NCBI GenBank assembly: GCA_023300185.1
Contig: CP097092.1
Coordinates: forward strand, 124,001 to 188,000
Length of the DNA stretch: 64,000 nucleotides
Source of the DNA: Lancefieldella parvula
GTDB lineage: Bacteria > Actinomycetota > Coriobacteriia > Coriobacteriales > Atopobiaceae
Reading direction: 5' to 3'
Below the pieces are notes generated by a model, which made no database searches, was not told the DNA's origin, and saw only the letters and a list, made by a program, of their open reading frames with translations. Numbering within the stretch: position 1 is the first letter of the stretch; each line of letters opens with the position of its first letter. Of this stretch, positions 1 through 10,058 are shown piece after piece. The translations under genes were made by a program, and so were the position numbers.

Positions 1-59
1 ATTCAATCTCATCATCATGATACTTATCACGGTGGCAAAAGTAGTCGAAGACATGGCTG

Positions 60-557
60 TTGGCACCACAAAATACGTTCTTCGTTGGCTCATGGCTGTT
101 TCCGTTACTGGCAACGCCGTTCTATCTCGTCATGGCCGACCGCATCGGCAAACGTGGCGTACTTTCCGGATCGATCCTCATATTTGGTGTCCTCTACACC
201 TTCATGGGCGGACTCTACTGTGCACCGGTCGCTATTGTGGGCGCAGTCATAGGCGAGCTGGTTATGTGGGGTAAAGATTCTTATCACGATATCAAACGCG
301 TCATCGGCGGCTATATCGTCTATTGGGTGACGTTTGGTTTTTATGGAATCATACCGTATGTACTGTTCAGAGAAGCCTACATGAAACAGTTGGAAACCTA
401 CTACAATGCCGCCGACGTTACCGCGATGATCGCCCAATATACCGAACTCCCCTGGATTCTTCTGATGATGGCTTTGTTTGCAGCGGGAACGATCGTTGGC
501 GGCCTTATTGGATCAAAATTCTTGAAAAAACACGTCCGTAAAGCGAAAATCGCATGA
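60..557 (+). CDS. ECF transporter S component, Trep_Strep-type membrane protein (5' partial)
   Basis: A hydrophobic protein with about five membrane segments, ending in a basic tail (KKHVRKAKIA). It resembles the Trep_Strep family of small integral membrane proteins, which act as substrate-binding S components of energy-coupling-factor importers. The family is usually about 190-200 residues, whereas only about 165 are readable here. A stop at 42-44 lies just upstream in this frame, so the first helix is missing or lies in another frame at the window edge. The stop overlaps the start of the EcfT gene (ATGA), so the two are translationally coupled. Substrate cannot be read from sequence; heme is a guess from operon context. 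Confidence 0.7.
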   Translation: MAPQNTFFVGSWLFPLLATPFYLVMADRIGKRGVLSGSILIFGVLYTFMGGLYCAPVAIVGAVIGELVMWGKDSYHDIKRVIGGYIVYWVTFGFYGIIPYVLFREAYMKQLETYYNAADVTAMIAQYTELPWILLMMALFAAGTIVGGLIGSKFLKKHVRKAKIA

Positions 558-1261
558 ACGACATGGAAGAGACGGACATCAAGTGCGGTCTTCTCGGCCT
601 TGATCCAAGAACACATCTGTTGTCGTTCTTTCTTGTGGGGATCGTATCCATGCTGATAGTGAACCTCCTTGAGACGGTGCTTTTACAGGCATTCGCTACA
701 GCTTATCTCGCCGCAAACGGACGGACGAGAAGTGCGACAAGGACCTGTGTGAGCTTCACAGTCATATGCGGCCTGAGCTTCCTTCCCCTCCCAGGGCTGT
801 ACGGAGTTCTTTTTGTAAGCATGCTGCACATGATTCCCCCGTTTACGACCGGCTGCGCGTTCTTCTCGCTTTCTCCTTCGGCGATCATGTGCGCACTCGA
901 CCGGTGGCATCTCCCGCAAAAATTCCTCGTTGGGATCTGCATGATATTCAGATTTGCCTCGATCCTTCCGTTTGAGATGCGCTCAATACTTCGCGGAATC
1001 CGCATGCGGGGCATCTTCCCCAGCTTACTGGGTATTGTGAGACACCCCGCGCTCGCATACGAATGCTTTTACACGCCGCTTGTCATGCGCTCGCTGAGAC
1101 TCTCAAACGAACTCGCCGCATCGGCCGAACTGCGAGGGATTGGGATAGGTACAGGACGAACGTCGGTATATCACGTGGGATTCACCTTGCGCGACGCAAT
1201 GTGCGCTCTTGTTGTAACTGCAGCCGTCGCCGGCATATATGCGTTGGAGGCGGTTTTGTGA
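554..1261 (+). CDS. ecfT: ECF transporter transmembrane component EcfT
   Basis: A 235-residue membrane protein with four to five hydrophobic segments and two Arg-Gly coupling motifs (RGIRMRGI near residue 147 and AELRGIG near 191), the EcfT signature used to dock on the ATPase grooves. It transmits ATP hydrolysis to the S component encoded just upstream. It overlaps the upstream gene by ATGA and the downstream ATPase gene by GTGA, so the three are one translational unit. Family assignment is firm. Confidence 0.88.
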   Translation: MNDMEETDIKCGLLGLDPRTHLLSFFLVGIVSMLIVNLLETVLLQAFATAYLAANGRTRSATRTCVSFTVICGLSFLPLPGLYGVLFVSMLHMIPPFTTGCAFFSLSPSAIMCALDRWHLPQKFLVGICMIFRFASILPFEMRSILRGIRMRGIFPSLLGIVRHPALAYECFYTPLVMRSLRLSNELAASAELRGIGIGTGRTSVYHVGFTLRDAMCALVVTAAVAGIYALEAVL

Positions 1262-2739
1262 GAGGTACGGAAACCGTCGCTTTGAAGAACGTTTCGTTTT
1301 ACTACCTCGACGAGTCTGAGCTTTCAGATGAAACATCAGCTGATAGTGAGGTATCAGCCGGCAGATACGAATCTACGGAAAGCTGTGTACAGGATATCTG
1401 CCTCAACATCCCGGCAGGCTCATGCACCGTACTCTGCGGACGCTCCGGCAGCGGAAAATCAACGGTTCTGCGCCTGATCGACGGCCTCGCAGGAACCTTC
1501 TTTCCCGGCGAGAAGAGCGGAGTGGTCCTTGTACACGGAACGGACGTGTTTGATCTGTCCCCGCGCAATCGCACGAAAAGCATAGGCGTAGTCACACAAG
1601 ATCCGAGAAGTCAATTCTTCATGGGGACGGTAGGCGACGAAATTGCATTTTCCCTGGAAAATCTGGGTACTGATCCCTCAGATACGATCAAGTTCGTCCA
1701 AGAGGCGGCAACACTCAGCGGTGTCAGCCGACTTCTTGCCGAGAAGCTCACCGAGCTCTCAAGCGGACAAAAACAGCGCGTCGCTCTTGCGGCTGCAATA
1801 GCCAACCGTCCGCAGATCCTGATACTTGACGAACCCACCTCGAATTTGGATGCAGAGGGGTCTCAGTCGCTTATCAAGATCCTCGGAGAGCTTAAAAGAA
1901 ACGGCGTGGCACTGATCATCTCCGAGCATAGACTCCATCAATTTTTGCCTGTAGCCGATGAGTTTGTATATCTTCAGGAAGGACGCATAGCCGCTCGGTG
2001 GGATGTCGAGAAGTTCACGTCTCTTTCCGAACACGAAACGGCAAAGTTTGGGCTTCGACACCCCGACATGAAATCCGACTCTGAAATCAAGTCCTATCCC
2101 GCAAAGGATGCGGACGGTTGGCACATGACAGATGTGACCTATCTATACCCTTCAACAAAACGCGGAATCAAGGGCATTACCGCTGAATTTCCATTCGGAT
2201 CCGTAACGGTCATATGTGGTGAAAACGGAACAGGCAAAACTACGCTCGCAAAAGTCCTTGTAGGAGCCGCTCGAGAGCAGAGAGGCATCGTCGCCAGAAA
2301 CGGGAAACATCTTTCCCGTAAAGAACGCCGCCTCCTCAGCTACTTTGTCATGCAGGACGTTGACTATCAGCTGTATGCCGGCAGCGTAGCGGACGAAGTG
2401 GTGCTTGGCCGACAGGTGGATGATGCACTCAAGGCACGCGCCTGGGAGGCACTGGCAGCTTTTGGTCTGACGGATTTGGCCGACCGACATCCGGCCAGTC
2501 TTTCCGGCGGGCAGAAGCAGCGCGTCATACTTGCGACGGCATACTGCTCAGATGCCGAGCTTATTGTACTTGACGAGCCCACAAGCGGACTTGACGGACA
2601 CGGGATGCACGAGGTGGTGCATTGGTGCCGCAAACTCGCATCCGAGAAAAAAGCAGTTGTGGTTATAACGCACGACGAACTGTTGGCGCAACTGGCAGGC
2701 GATTACATCGTTGACTTGTCATTGCAGAAAAGAGATTGA
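1258..2739 (+). CDS. ECF transporter ATPase, two fused ATP-binding domains (EcfA-type)
   Basis: A 493-residue cytoplasmic protein carrying two complete ABC ATPase domains. Domain 1 has Walker A GRSGSGKST (about 61-69), signature LSSGQ (about 167) and Walker B ILILDE (about 187). Domain 2 has GENGTGKTT (about 321), LSGGQ (about 415) and LIVLDE (about 435). Both heads look catalytically intact. The GTG start at 1258 is chosen because it overlaps the ecfT stop (GTGA); an upstream extension would run inside ecfT. The double-headed form replaces separate EcfA1/EcfA2. An acidic, Ser/Glu-rich insertion follows the first strand (about residues 20-45). Confidence 0.88.
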   Translation: MRGTETVALKNVSFYYLDESELSDETSADSEVSAGRYESTESCVQDICLNIPAGSCTVLCGRSGSGKSTVLRLIDGLAGTFFPGEKSGVVLVHGTDVFDLSPRNRTKSIGVVTQDPRSQFFMGTVGDEIAFSLENLGTDPSDTIKFVQEAATLSGVSRLLAEKLTELSSGQKQRVALAAAIANRPQILILDEPTSNLDAEGSQSLIKILGELKRNGVALIISEHRLHQFLPVADEFVYLQEGRIAARWDVEKFTSLSEHETAKFGLRHPDMKSDSEIKSYPAKDADGWHMTDVTYLYPSTKRGIKGITAEFPFGSVTVICGENGTGKTTLAKVLVGAAREQRGIVARNGKHLSRKERRLLSYFVMQDVDYQLYAGSVADEVVLGRQVDDALKARAWEALAAFGLTDLADRHPASLSGGQKQRVILATAYCSDAELIVLDEPTSGLDGHGMHEVVHWCRKLASEKKAVVVITHDELLAQLAGDYIVDLSLQKRD

Positions 2740-2746
2740 TGTCTCC

Positions 2747-4534
2747 ATGAGTCACATTACGCCAAAAAACCGGACGGCACGTCCCAGTGCATTTTCAAAG
2801 CTTTTCTATTTTATGCGGCCCGACAGGAATCGAATGCTCTTCTCGCTTCTTCTAGCATGCATAGGCGAGGCGGCAGGCATGGTTCCTTATATTGTCGTTG
2901 CCTTACTTGCCGCGGGATTGGCGGAAGGGACGCTCACGCTTGAGTCAGCTGCTCTCCTATCAGCCGCAGCAGCAGCGGCCCAGATTGCAAAGTTCCTGTT
3001 CACCTGGCGCTCTTCCATGATCAGCCACGGGATCGCCTTCAAGGCTCTACGCACCATGCGTGAGCAGATGGCAGAGAAGATGGCTCGTGTGCCCATGGGG
3101 ACCATCGTCGACACGCCGACGGGCACGTTCAAGAACCGGTTCGTAGACAACGTGAACCAACTTGAGGACGCCATTGCGCACTTCATGCCCGAGCTTCCAA
3201 GCACGGTATTTGCGCCGCTTTTGGCAATGATTATCGTATTCGCCATCAACTGGCGTATGGGACTTGCCGGGATTGCCACGATCCCCTTATGCCTGCTCTT
3301 CTATCTTGGCATGATGCGGGACTATAAGCCCAAAATGGCCCGCTATATTGCGAGCGAACAGCGGATGAACTCAACGCTGGTAGAGTATGTCAACGGTATC
3401 CAGGTGATCAAAGCGTTCGGACGCACCGCATCCTCATACGGCTCGTTTTCCGAGGCGGTAGCCGAATATCACGACTCCACGCTTGCATGGTTTCACCAAA
3501 GCTGGATATGGATGGCGGCGATACGGGCTATCGTCCCCTGTACGCTGCTCTTCTCGCTACCGCTCGGCGTTTGGCTACTTTCGGTCGGACGGATCACATT
3601 ACCTGCCTTCATGGTGTGCATCACCATCCCATTGGGATTCATCGGAGGAATACTCAAGTTCTCCCAGGCGGCAGGCCAAATTTCACGTATGGATACCTGC
3701 CTGAACGTAGTCTGGGACTTTTTAGGAGAGCCTGAGCTCTCACGGCCAAGTGAGCGCGTAATGCTTGACGGCAAGTCATTCACTTTTGAGAACGTCTCTT
3801 TTTCTTATCATGAGGGTATGGAAGTGCTGCACGATATCAACTTTAAGACGGAGCCGGGGCAGATCACGGCTATCGTAGGACCCAGCGGATCGGGCAAATC
3901 AACGGTAGCTAAGCTTATGGCCGGTTTCTGGGATGTACGTTCCGGATGCATTTCATTCGGCGGTACCGATGTGCGAGACATTCCCTTCGAGCAGCTTATG
4001 GAGCACGTCTCGTATGTGGCACAGGACACGTTTTTGTTTGATAGGACCATCGCCGACAACATCCGCATGGGCATGCCGGATGCAACCGATGAAGAGGTCG
4101 AGACTGCTGCACGTGCAGCCGGCGCTCATGAGTTCATCAGCCGGCTTCCTCAAGGGTATCGCACTCCTGCCGGTGAGGCAGGTGCAAGGCTTTCCGGCGG
4201 CGAGCGCCAACGCATCACCATTGCCCGCGCCATCTTAAAAGATGCTTCCATCGTCATTCTTGATGAGGCCACTGCCTATGCCGATCCTGAAAACGAAGCT
4301 CTGGTAGAGCGAGCCTTGAGCAAGCTTGTAGCAGGAAAAACACTTGTTACTATCGCCCACCGCCTATCAACGATCACAGGCGCCGACCAGATCCTCGTCA
4401 TGGACGACGGACGCATCGTTGCGCGCGGACGTCACGGTGAATTGCTGAAAACCTGTCCTTTGTATGCTCGCATGTGGAAAGAACATATGAGCTCTACCGT
4501 CAACGCAGAAGAGGAGCCCTCATGTTTGCAATAA
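2747..4534 (+). CDS. ABC transporter, membrane-ATPase half-transporter (first of pair)
   Basis: A 595-residue type-IV ABC half-transporter: six membrane helices (about 20-310) followed by an ATPase domain with Walker A GPSGSGKST (about 378), signature LSGGERQ (about 480), Walker B VILDEA (about 502) and H-loop AHRLST. The ATG at 2747 fits the end of the upstream gene; in-frame codons just upstream overlap that gene. With the next gene it forms a heterodimer like YbtP/YbtQ or IrtA/IrtB, pairs that import siderophore- or heme-type cargo despite an exporter fold. Cargo is not visible in the sequence. Confidence 0.85.
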   Translation: MSHITPKNRTARPSAFSKLFYFMRPDRNRMLFSLLLACIGEAAGMVPYIVVALLAAGLAEGTLTLESAALLSAAAAAAQIAKFLFTWRSSMISHGIAFKALRTMREQMAEKMARVPMGTIVDTPTGTFKNRFVDNVNQLEDAIAHFMPELPSTVFAPLLAMIIVFAINWRMGLAGIATIPLCLLFYLGMMRDYKPKMARYIASEQRMNSTLVEYVNGIQVIKAFGRTASSYGSFSEAVAEYHDSTLAWFHQSWIWMAAIRAIVPCTLLFSLPLGVWLLSVGRITLPAFMVCITIPLGFIGGILKFSQAAGQISRMDTCLNVVWDFLGEPELSRPSERVMLDGKSFTFENVSFSYHEGMEVLHDINFKTEPGQITAIVGPSGSGKSTVAKLMAGFWDVRSGCISFGGTDVRDIPFEQLMEHVSYVAQDTFLFDRTIADNIRMGMPDATDEEVETAARAAGAHEFISRLPQGYRTPAGEAGARLSGGERQRITIARAILKDASIVILDEATAYADPENEALVERALSKLVAGKTLVTIAHRLSTITGADQILVMDDGRIVARGRHGELLKTCPLYARMWKEHMSSTVNAEEEPSCLQ

Positions 4535-6270
4535 TGAAACGCATCCTTGACTTGGCCGGAAGCTTCTCACCGGCATCACGCCGCAGCCTCATGGCAGGCA
4601 TGGTCTGTAATGTCATTAAAGCGTTCTTCATGTCCGGAATGCTCATAGCGGTATGGTGGGCCCTTGAGATGCGAAGCCACCTGAGCGCCGGAGTTGCCCT
4701 GCAATGTTTAGGGATCCTCGCCATCAGCGTAGCGGGTCAGTTTGCCTTCCAATATCTCGTGGACATACAGATGGACGCCGAGGGGTTCCACATCTTCCGT
4801 GATCTGCGGCTACGGGTGGGCGACCGCTTAAAAGGCGCTCCCATGGGCTACTTCTCAGAGCAGCGTCTCTCGGCGATAACCACCACACTCACTACCACGG
4901 TGCACCAACTCGAAGAGTTCATGACCATCTGTCTCACGGGACTCTCGGGCGGCGTAGCTATGGCAGTGATCATGAGTCTGTTCTTCCTGTTTCAAGCGCC
5001 ACCGGTTGCCTTCATTACCTTTGTCGGCATTGCCGTAGGCCTTATTGTTTTGGATTGGCTGAGAAGACGCTCGACCGCCGTCACACGGGAGGTCACTGCC
5101 GCACAGGAGGAAATGACTGACAAGGTGATCGAATACGCCCGCGGCATGGCTGTATTGCGGGCATTCGCGACACCCGATGACGCACTTGCCGCAGCGAAGG
5201 CATCCTTTGAGCGGAAACGCCAGGCAGATTACGATCAAGAGCAGGCGGCACAAGGTATCCTCAAGCTCTATGCGCTCGTGTTCAACCTTGCAAGCTGCGG
5301 AGTTCTTCTCTCCGCATGCACACTGTATCTGACAGGCGCTCTGTCTCTCTCGTGGGCGCTCACGCTGCTGGTTGCCGCTTTTATGATCTACGGAGAGCTT
5401 ATCAGCGCGAACAACAGTGCGTTTCTCACCAAGAAGATCGAAGGAGAGCTTAACCGCATTGACGAGGTATGTTCAGTGCCAAAGCAAGACCTTACGGATG
5501 AGACGCTCTCACCCGACGGATTTGCCCTGGCCATGGAAGATGTCTCATTCGGCTACGGAGACGGTCGTCGTGTCATAGACGGAGTAACGCTTTTTATTCC
5601 CGAAGGCTCAACCTGCGCACTTGTCGGCCCGAGCGGCTCGGGTAAAACGACGCTGGTGAATCTGCTTGCGCGCTTTTGGGATGTCGATAAGGGTCACGTT
5701 ACCATCGGTGGCATTGATGTCCGCGAGGGAACGGCGGAAAGCCTGCTTGCAAACATATCGATGGTGTTCCAGAGCGTATACCTGTTCAATGACACCGTCG
5801 AGAATAACATTCGCTTTGGTCGCCCCGATGCACCGCGCGAAGAGGTCATCGCCGCAGCAAAACGCGCACGCTGCCATGATTTCATTATGGAACTTCCTGA
5901 CGGCTACGACACGGTGCTTGAGGAAGGTGGGGCAAACCTTTCCGGTGGAGAGCGCCAGAGAGTATCCATTGCACGCGCCATCATGAAGGATGCGCCGATC
6001 GTCATCCTTGACGAGGCTACGAGCTCGGTCGACCCGGAAAACGAGCACCTGCTTATGCAGGCAGTAACGGAACTGACACGAGGAAAGACCCTTGTTACCA
6101 TTGCACATCGCCTGAACACGGTGCGCGATGCTGACCAGATTCTTGTGATCGACGGCGGGCGCATCGTTCAGCGTGGTACACATAATGAGCTAATGAAGGA
6201 GGCTGGTATCTACCGGCGCTTTATCGAGATGCGCCGGGAAGCTGCTGGATGGCGTATCATACGCTCTTAA
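4522..6270 (+). CDS. ABC transporter, membrane-ATPase half-transporter (second of pair)
   Basis: A 582-residue half-transporter partner of the preceding gene, with six membrane helices and an ATPase domain: Walker A GPSGSGKTT (about 368), signature LSGGERQ, Walker B VILDEAT and H-loop AHRLNT. The ATG at 4522 has a GAGGAG ribosome site at 4511-4516 and overlaps the end of the previous gene by 13 bases, so the two are coupled. It ends the five-gene operon. The pairing of an ECF importer with two half-transporters is reminiscent of the distal part of the streptococcal sia/hts heme operon (from memory), so heme or a related iron chelate is the best guess. Confidence 0.85.
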   Translation: MFAIMKRILDLAGSFSPASRRSLMAGMVCNVIKAFFMSGMLIAVWWALEMRSHLSAGVALQCLGILAISVAGQFAFQYLVDIQMDAEGFHIFRDLRLRVGDRLKGAPMGYFSEQRLSAITTTLTTTVHQLEEFMTICLTGLSGGVAMAVIMSLFFLFQAPPVAFITFVGIAVGLIVLDWLRRRSTAVTREVTAAQEEMTDKVIEYARGMAVLRAFATPDDALAAAKASFERKRQADYDQEQAAQGILKLYALVFNLASCGVLLSACTLYLTGALSLSWALTLLVAAFMIYGELISANNSAFLTKKIEGELNRIDEVCSVPKQDLTDETLSPDGFALAMEDVSFGYGDGRRVIDGVTLFIPEGSTCALVGPSGSGKTTLVNLLARFWDVDKGHVTIGGIDVREGTAESLLANISMVFQSVYLFNDTVENNIRFGRPDAPREEVIAAAKRARCHDFIMELPDGYDTVLEEGGANLSGGERQRVSIARAIMKDAPIVILDEATSSVDPENEHLLMQAVTELTRGKTLVTIAHRLNTVRDADQILVIDGGRIVQRGTHNELMKEAGIYRRFIEMRREAAGWRIIRS

Positions 6271-6293
6271 ACTTCATGGCTACAACTCTATTG

Positions 6294-6964
6294 TCACTTA
6301 TAACTTTTCGTCACAGTGGCAATTGCCGCATCCGTCTCTCCAGCAACTGTCTGTAAGAGTGCACGGTCTGCTTTGGCACCTCCACGGCGAGACCATTCGC
6401 ACAAGGTTTCAACCCAGTACATTACCATGGCTGACGCCTTAAGGTGCATTGAGAAAGCATCATCATGTGCCGTACGTAGTGAATTGGCGAGAAGAGCATC
6501 CAAGACCCGTATCCACTGGGGAATGCGCGCATACGGAGCCTTCAAGAGTGTAGGATTTTCGTGAACGATGGAAAGTCTAAGGGCAATATCAGAGAGTCCA
6601 TCGGTAGCGAGTTCCTCCACGACCGCATCTAAGACAATGCGAGCAATCTCAAACGGCTGCAGGCTTTTGTTTGTGCCAGTAAGCACATGCTCGGCAACTA
6701 CGATACCGGCGCTATCGGGAGGCAGTCCAAGAACGACACCCTCTTTGGAGGGAAAATGGCGAAAGAAGGTTATGGTAGGACTCCGGCAGCCTGGGCTGTA
6801 TCCTGAGCCGCCGTTTCATCATACCCATGCTCAACAATAAGCTTGAGTCCACAAGAGCACAAACGGGAACGTGTGGAATGAAGACGCTATTCTTGCCATG
6901 CCTCACGAGCCTGTTTAGCCAGTAATGAAATACCACGTTTATTAACTTTTTCGTTTTCCTGCAT
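6294..6964 (-). pseudogene. TetR-family regulator, broken (stop codon plus frameshift)
   Basis: Reading leftward from the ATG at 6964, the N-terminus of a TetR repressor is recognisable (MQENEKVNKRG..., then LKLIVEHGYDETAAQDTAQAAGV), but an in-frame TAG occurs at 6887-6889. The frame then breaks near 6778, after which FRHFPSKEGVVL, the end of the helix-turn-helix domain, resumes in a second frame. The C-terminal ligand domain (about 130 residues) is intact down to the TGA at 6294. It converges on the ABC/ECF operon and was probably its repressor. Its loss predicts constitutive transporter expression, unless the breaks are sequence errors; two independent lesions make decay more likely. Confidence 0.8.
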
Positions 6965-6976
6965 GTTCTTCTCGCT

Positions 6977-7604
6977 CTAATTTCGATATATATGCGACAA
7001 ATCCTGCCACCAGAAGGAGCAGAGAGCAACCATCACACAGAACACAATTAGAATAGCATAGGCATACGCACTACTTGCGGCGGCGCGTAGTGCCTGCGCT
7101 TGCATAGCATCCTGCCCATGTGCCGTTTCAAAGGCAAGTGAGATAGATGCAAAGCCTTCTGCAGTGGTTCCCTTACATGTTGCTGTATACCATGATTCCG
7201 TGGGCGACCAAAAATTCCAATTCCCAAAAGACACTCCAGCTGCTGGAAAGTAGAAATGAGAGCAGCCCCACCGTCTGCTTGTTGATTGAGAACGCGTTCC
7301 ATGCCCCAGCTTTGCGTGGCGGGCAATCCCATACCCACCTCCAAACCACAAATACACTGACCGCAGCCATGAGATAATAATTTACAGACGTCGTCGACAA
7401 AGCCATAACGGCCAAACCTACTACTATGAAAAGGAGAAGAATCATTGCAATGGCGCGTATGGTAAGGACACGGATCACGTCCCTAAAATGGTATAAAAGA
7501 TGGAAATGAGCCAGAGGTCCACTTCCAAGTAAACTTGTAATCGCCAGAAAACAGAAGAGGCTTGGAGGTAAAACATGGCTTAAATCAATAGTACTCTCGA
7601 TCAA
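6977..7604 (-). pseudogene. Membrane protein of unknown family, frameshifted and probably 5'-truncated
   Basis: Two overlapping reading frames together give a plausible membrane protein: an N-terminal part with three to four hydrophobic segments (ends AHGIMVYSNM near 7175), then, one base out of frame, TTAEGFASISLAFETAHGQ and a final hydrophobic helix (AYAILIVFCVMVALC). The join lies near 7170-7180. The upstream end runs into the IS256-type transposase start at about 7575, suggesting that insertion removed the native start. I do not recognise the family. It lies behind the broken TetR gene in the same orientation. Confidence 0.5.
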
Positions 7605-8527
7605 GAAGAGATTCTACAGTTGCTTTCTAAGGACAGAAGCGATGCATTTCGCATACTGCTCCAACAAACATTGAATGCTATATTGCGCAGAGAATCAGAA
7701 GAGCAACTTTGTGTTTGCCCTATGAGCGCTTAGATATGCGTACCGACAGTCGTAATGGCACAAAAAAGCGAACTCTAATCACGAGAGTAGGTACTCTTGA
7801 GTTGCAAGTACCAAGACATAGAAATGTTCCCTTTAAGACCCTTGTCTTTGAGAACTACAGAAGAAGTGAGGCAGCACTTGTTACCACAATGGCAGAGATG
7901 GTTATCTTTTGAGTTTCAACGGCTAAGGTCGGAAGAGTTATGGAAGAGATCTGTGGGAAGTCATTTTCAAAACAGAGTGTCTCTGAGGCATACACTGAGC
8001 TCGGTGTGGCCATCGATGCATTTTGTAACCGTTGCCTTAAGACAACTACCTGTTTGTAGTGGTAGATGCTACCTATATAAAGGTACGAGAGAACCATCGT
8101 ATCGTGTCAAAAGCACTGATGGTTGCCATAGGACTTACTGATGGAGGACTCAAAGAGATCATCGGTATATCTTTGGCTGACGCAGAGACCAAGGAGAGCT
8201 GGACTTCCTTTATCAGATCATTCGTTGCACGTGGACGACGCAATGACGGTGATGGAGCCTTCCATCTCAATGTGTAGGCGTGTACGTACCTCAAACTACC
8301 TTAGAAGACTTAACAAGGAGATAAAGCGTAGGTCAAAGGTAATCGGAATATTTCCCAATGTATCCTCTGCAATAAGACTTATGGGTGCTTTTCTTATGGA
8401 GGAAAATGGACGTTGGAAAGCTAAGCGTAAGATCTACTACGCTCCGGCTTGCAAGGAACTTAAGGCCAAGATCCCAACCTTAGCAAAGATTGCCCGTAAC
8501 CAAATCGAACTCAGAAAAGTGGCATAG
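7575..8527 (+). mobile_element. IS256-family (Mutator) transposase remnant
   Basis: Pieces of an IS256-type DDE transposase in order but broken: LDQEEILQLLSKDRSDAF and the LNAILRRESEEQL region at 7602-7708 (the nominal ATG at 7575 is followed by TAA two codons later), then RTDSRNGTKKRTLITRVG in a second frame (7709-7912), VVDATYIKVRENHRIV and GISLADAETKESW in a third (8059-8277), and the C-terminal RTSNYLRRLNKEIKRRSKV to the stop at 8527. The segment between the SFIRSFVARG and RTSNYL motifs, about 100 residues in intact members and including the middle catalytic Asp region, is deleted. Non-functional. Terminal inverted repeats were not resolved by eye. Confidence 0.8.
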
Positions 8528-8748
8528 ACAGTGACAGATTCGATGATTACAAATTTACATACTAATGTGGACTTGACTCGAAAGGCTTACTGTACACCGT
8601 TATTCCTCCTGAAATTTGCCGGAAAGAAGTCCGTTATTTCTCCAACTTCGAAAATACCGGAGCAATTTCACAAAGTATAATAGCCGGTGTTATAAAGTGC
8701 GCACACTATACATGTACAGCGATTATAAAAGCGGAAGGTCTGTGTTTT
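8528..8748. promoter_or_regulatory. Intergenic region and promoter of the downstream TetR gene
   Basis: No gene seen. A good -10 box (TATAAT) lies at about 8676. A partly symmetric stretch centred on GTGCGCAC, with flanking TATA blocks (about 8692-8710), is a candidate TetR autoregulatory operator. The left part is probably residual IS256 end sequence. Confidence 0.35.
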
Positions 8749-9387
8749 ATGAGTGAGCAGAGTCATACTGCGCGCAAGAAAAATATAATCCAAACCACAG
8801 AGGCGGATGACAGTGCCGCTCAAAAAGAAAGAATCATTGTAGCCGCCTATTCTATTGGGGCAAAACAAGGACTTGCCGCAATTTCCGCACGAGGAGCCGC
8901 ACGGAATGCAAATGTTTCAGTTGGCTACTTGTACAAACTCTTTCCTTCAAAGAGCGACATCATGGTCGCGGATGCTGAACGTTACTTTGAGCACACTCTC
9001 TTCCAGGAAATATGTCATATCAACGTGGAAGAATCATACGTCGAGTATTGCAAGAGACTTTGGGATTGCACCTCTGCAGCAGTTGTTGTCTTTAGGAGAG
9101 ACTGGTTAAGGGACTGGAAAGATCTTCCAAAAGCCGATCTTCTCGCCGCCCAAATTCGCATGGATACCATGCTTGAACATGCAAAAGCGGGACTTGAAAA
9201 AGTTCTCACACAAGATGAGCATATTGATTGGAAAACACTACCGTCAGGAATGAATATAGCGTCTATTACGACGTTTACCGTGCGTGCCATGTTGGATTCC
9301 TTACGCGAGAAAAACGCCGATTGCACGATACTGTTTACGCTCCTTGAACGTGGTCTTTACGATACCGGCCGCCGGCATAATCTCTAA
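8749..9387 (+). CDS. TetR/AcrR-family transcriptional regulator
   Basis: A 212-residue regulator with a polar N-terminal leader, a TetR helix-turn-helix (about residues 27-75: KERIIVAAYSIG, RGAARNANVSVGYLYKLFPS) and an all-alpha ligand domain. The recognition helix SVGYLYKLFPSKSDIM is typical. It stands upstream of the HsmA-like membrane protein in the same direction (gap 134 bases) and may control it. Ligand unknown. Confidence 0.85.
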   Translation: MSEQSHTARKKNIIQTTEADDSAAQKERIIVAAYSIGAKQGLAAISARGAARNANVSVGYLYKLFPSKSDIMVADAERYFEHTLFQEICHINVEESYVEYCKRLWDCTSAAVVVFRRDWLRDWKDLPKADLLAAQIRMDTMLEHAKAGLEKVLTQDEHIDWKTLPSGMNIASITTFTVRAMLDSLREKNADCTILFTLLERGLYDTGRRHNL

Positions 9388-9521
9388 AATAGCGTCTGCC
9401 CAAAGCATCGTGAACCAAACTGTATTGTTGTTCACGCTACGGCGACTAGCATCAATACCGTCCATAAATCACGACCAAATGCTTACCAAAAAGTAAAGCA
9501 TCAGTATGGGGCGGTGTCTTT

Positions 9522-9986
9522 ATGCTTGGATTTGCCACGATGGCGATTACGGGTGCGCTCGTTTTTTATACTATTGGCGTTTTTGCCGAACGCCAGTCGG
9601 GCACACTTAAACTGAGTCACATCGTGCTTTTTTACTTGGGGCTTGCATGTGACACAACAGGAACAGCATGTATGTCTTTTATTGCGCAAAACGGCTCTCA
9701 GAGTCCAGTACATGCGACAACCGGAGCACTTGCAATTATCCTTATGATCGTGCACGCGATATGGGTAACCATCGTGTATTCCAAGAAAAATCCCACAACG
9801 CTCGCTCGCTTCCATCGTCTCAGTATTGGAGTTTGGCTTGTGTGGCTTGTGCCTTACATTTGCGGCATGCTCATGGGAATACCGGCTCTTGCCATAGGAC
9901 CAAACCTCGCGCTTGGTATAGCGATTGGTATAGCCTTCGTCATTGGCCTCATTGCATATCAATGCAAACCATGTGCTCGCACGTAG
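9522..9986 (+). CDS. HsmA-like integral membrane protein (TIGR03987-type)
   Basis: A 154-residue protein with four hydrophobic helices and short polar loops (SHIVLFYLGLACDTTGT, HATTGALAIILMIVHA, RFHRLSIGVWLVWLVPY). The pattern of conserved HATTG and helix-embedded His matches the small HsmA/TIGR03987 membrane family, whose function is poorly defined. It follows a TetR gene and precedes a flavodoxin. No cofactor motif is seen beyond scattered His residues. Confidence 0.6.
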   Translation: MLGFATMAITGALVFYTIGVFAERQSGTLKLSHIVLFYLGLACDTTGTACMSFIAQNGSQSPVHATTGALAIILMIVHAIWVTIVYSKKNPTTLARFHRLSIGVWLVWLVPYICGMLMGIPALAIGPNLALGIAIGIAFVIGLIAYQCKPCART

Positions 9987-10058
9987 CTATGAAAGGATAA
10001 TTTGGCGATATAATGCGTCGGCACTACATTACACCAGCCGACCGATAGGAATCCTTAC

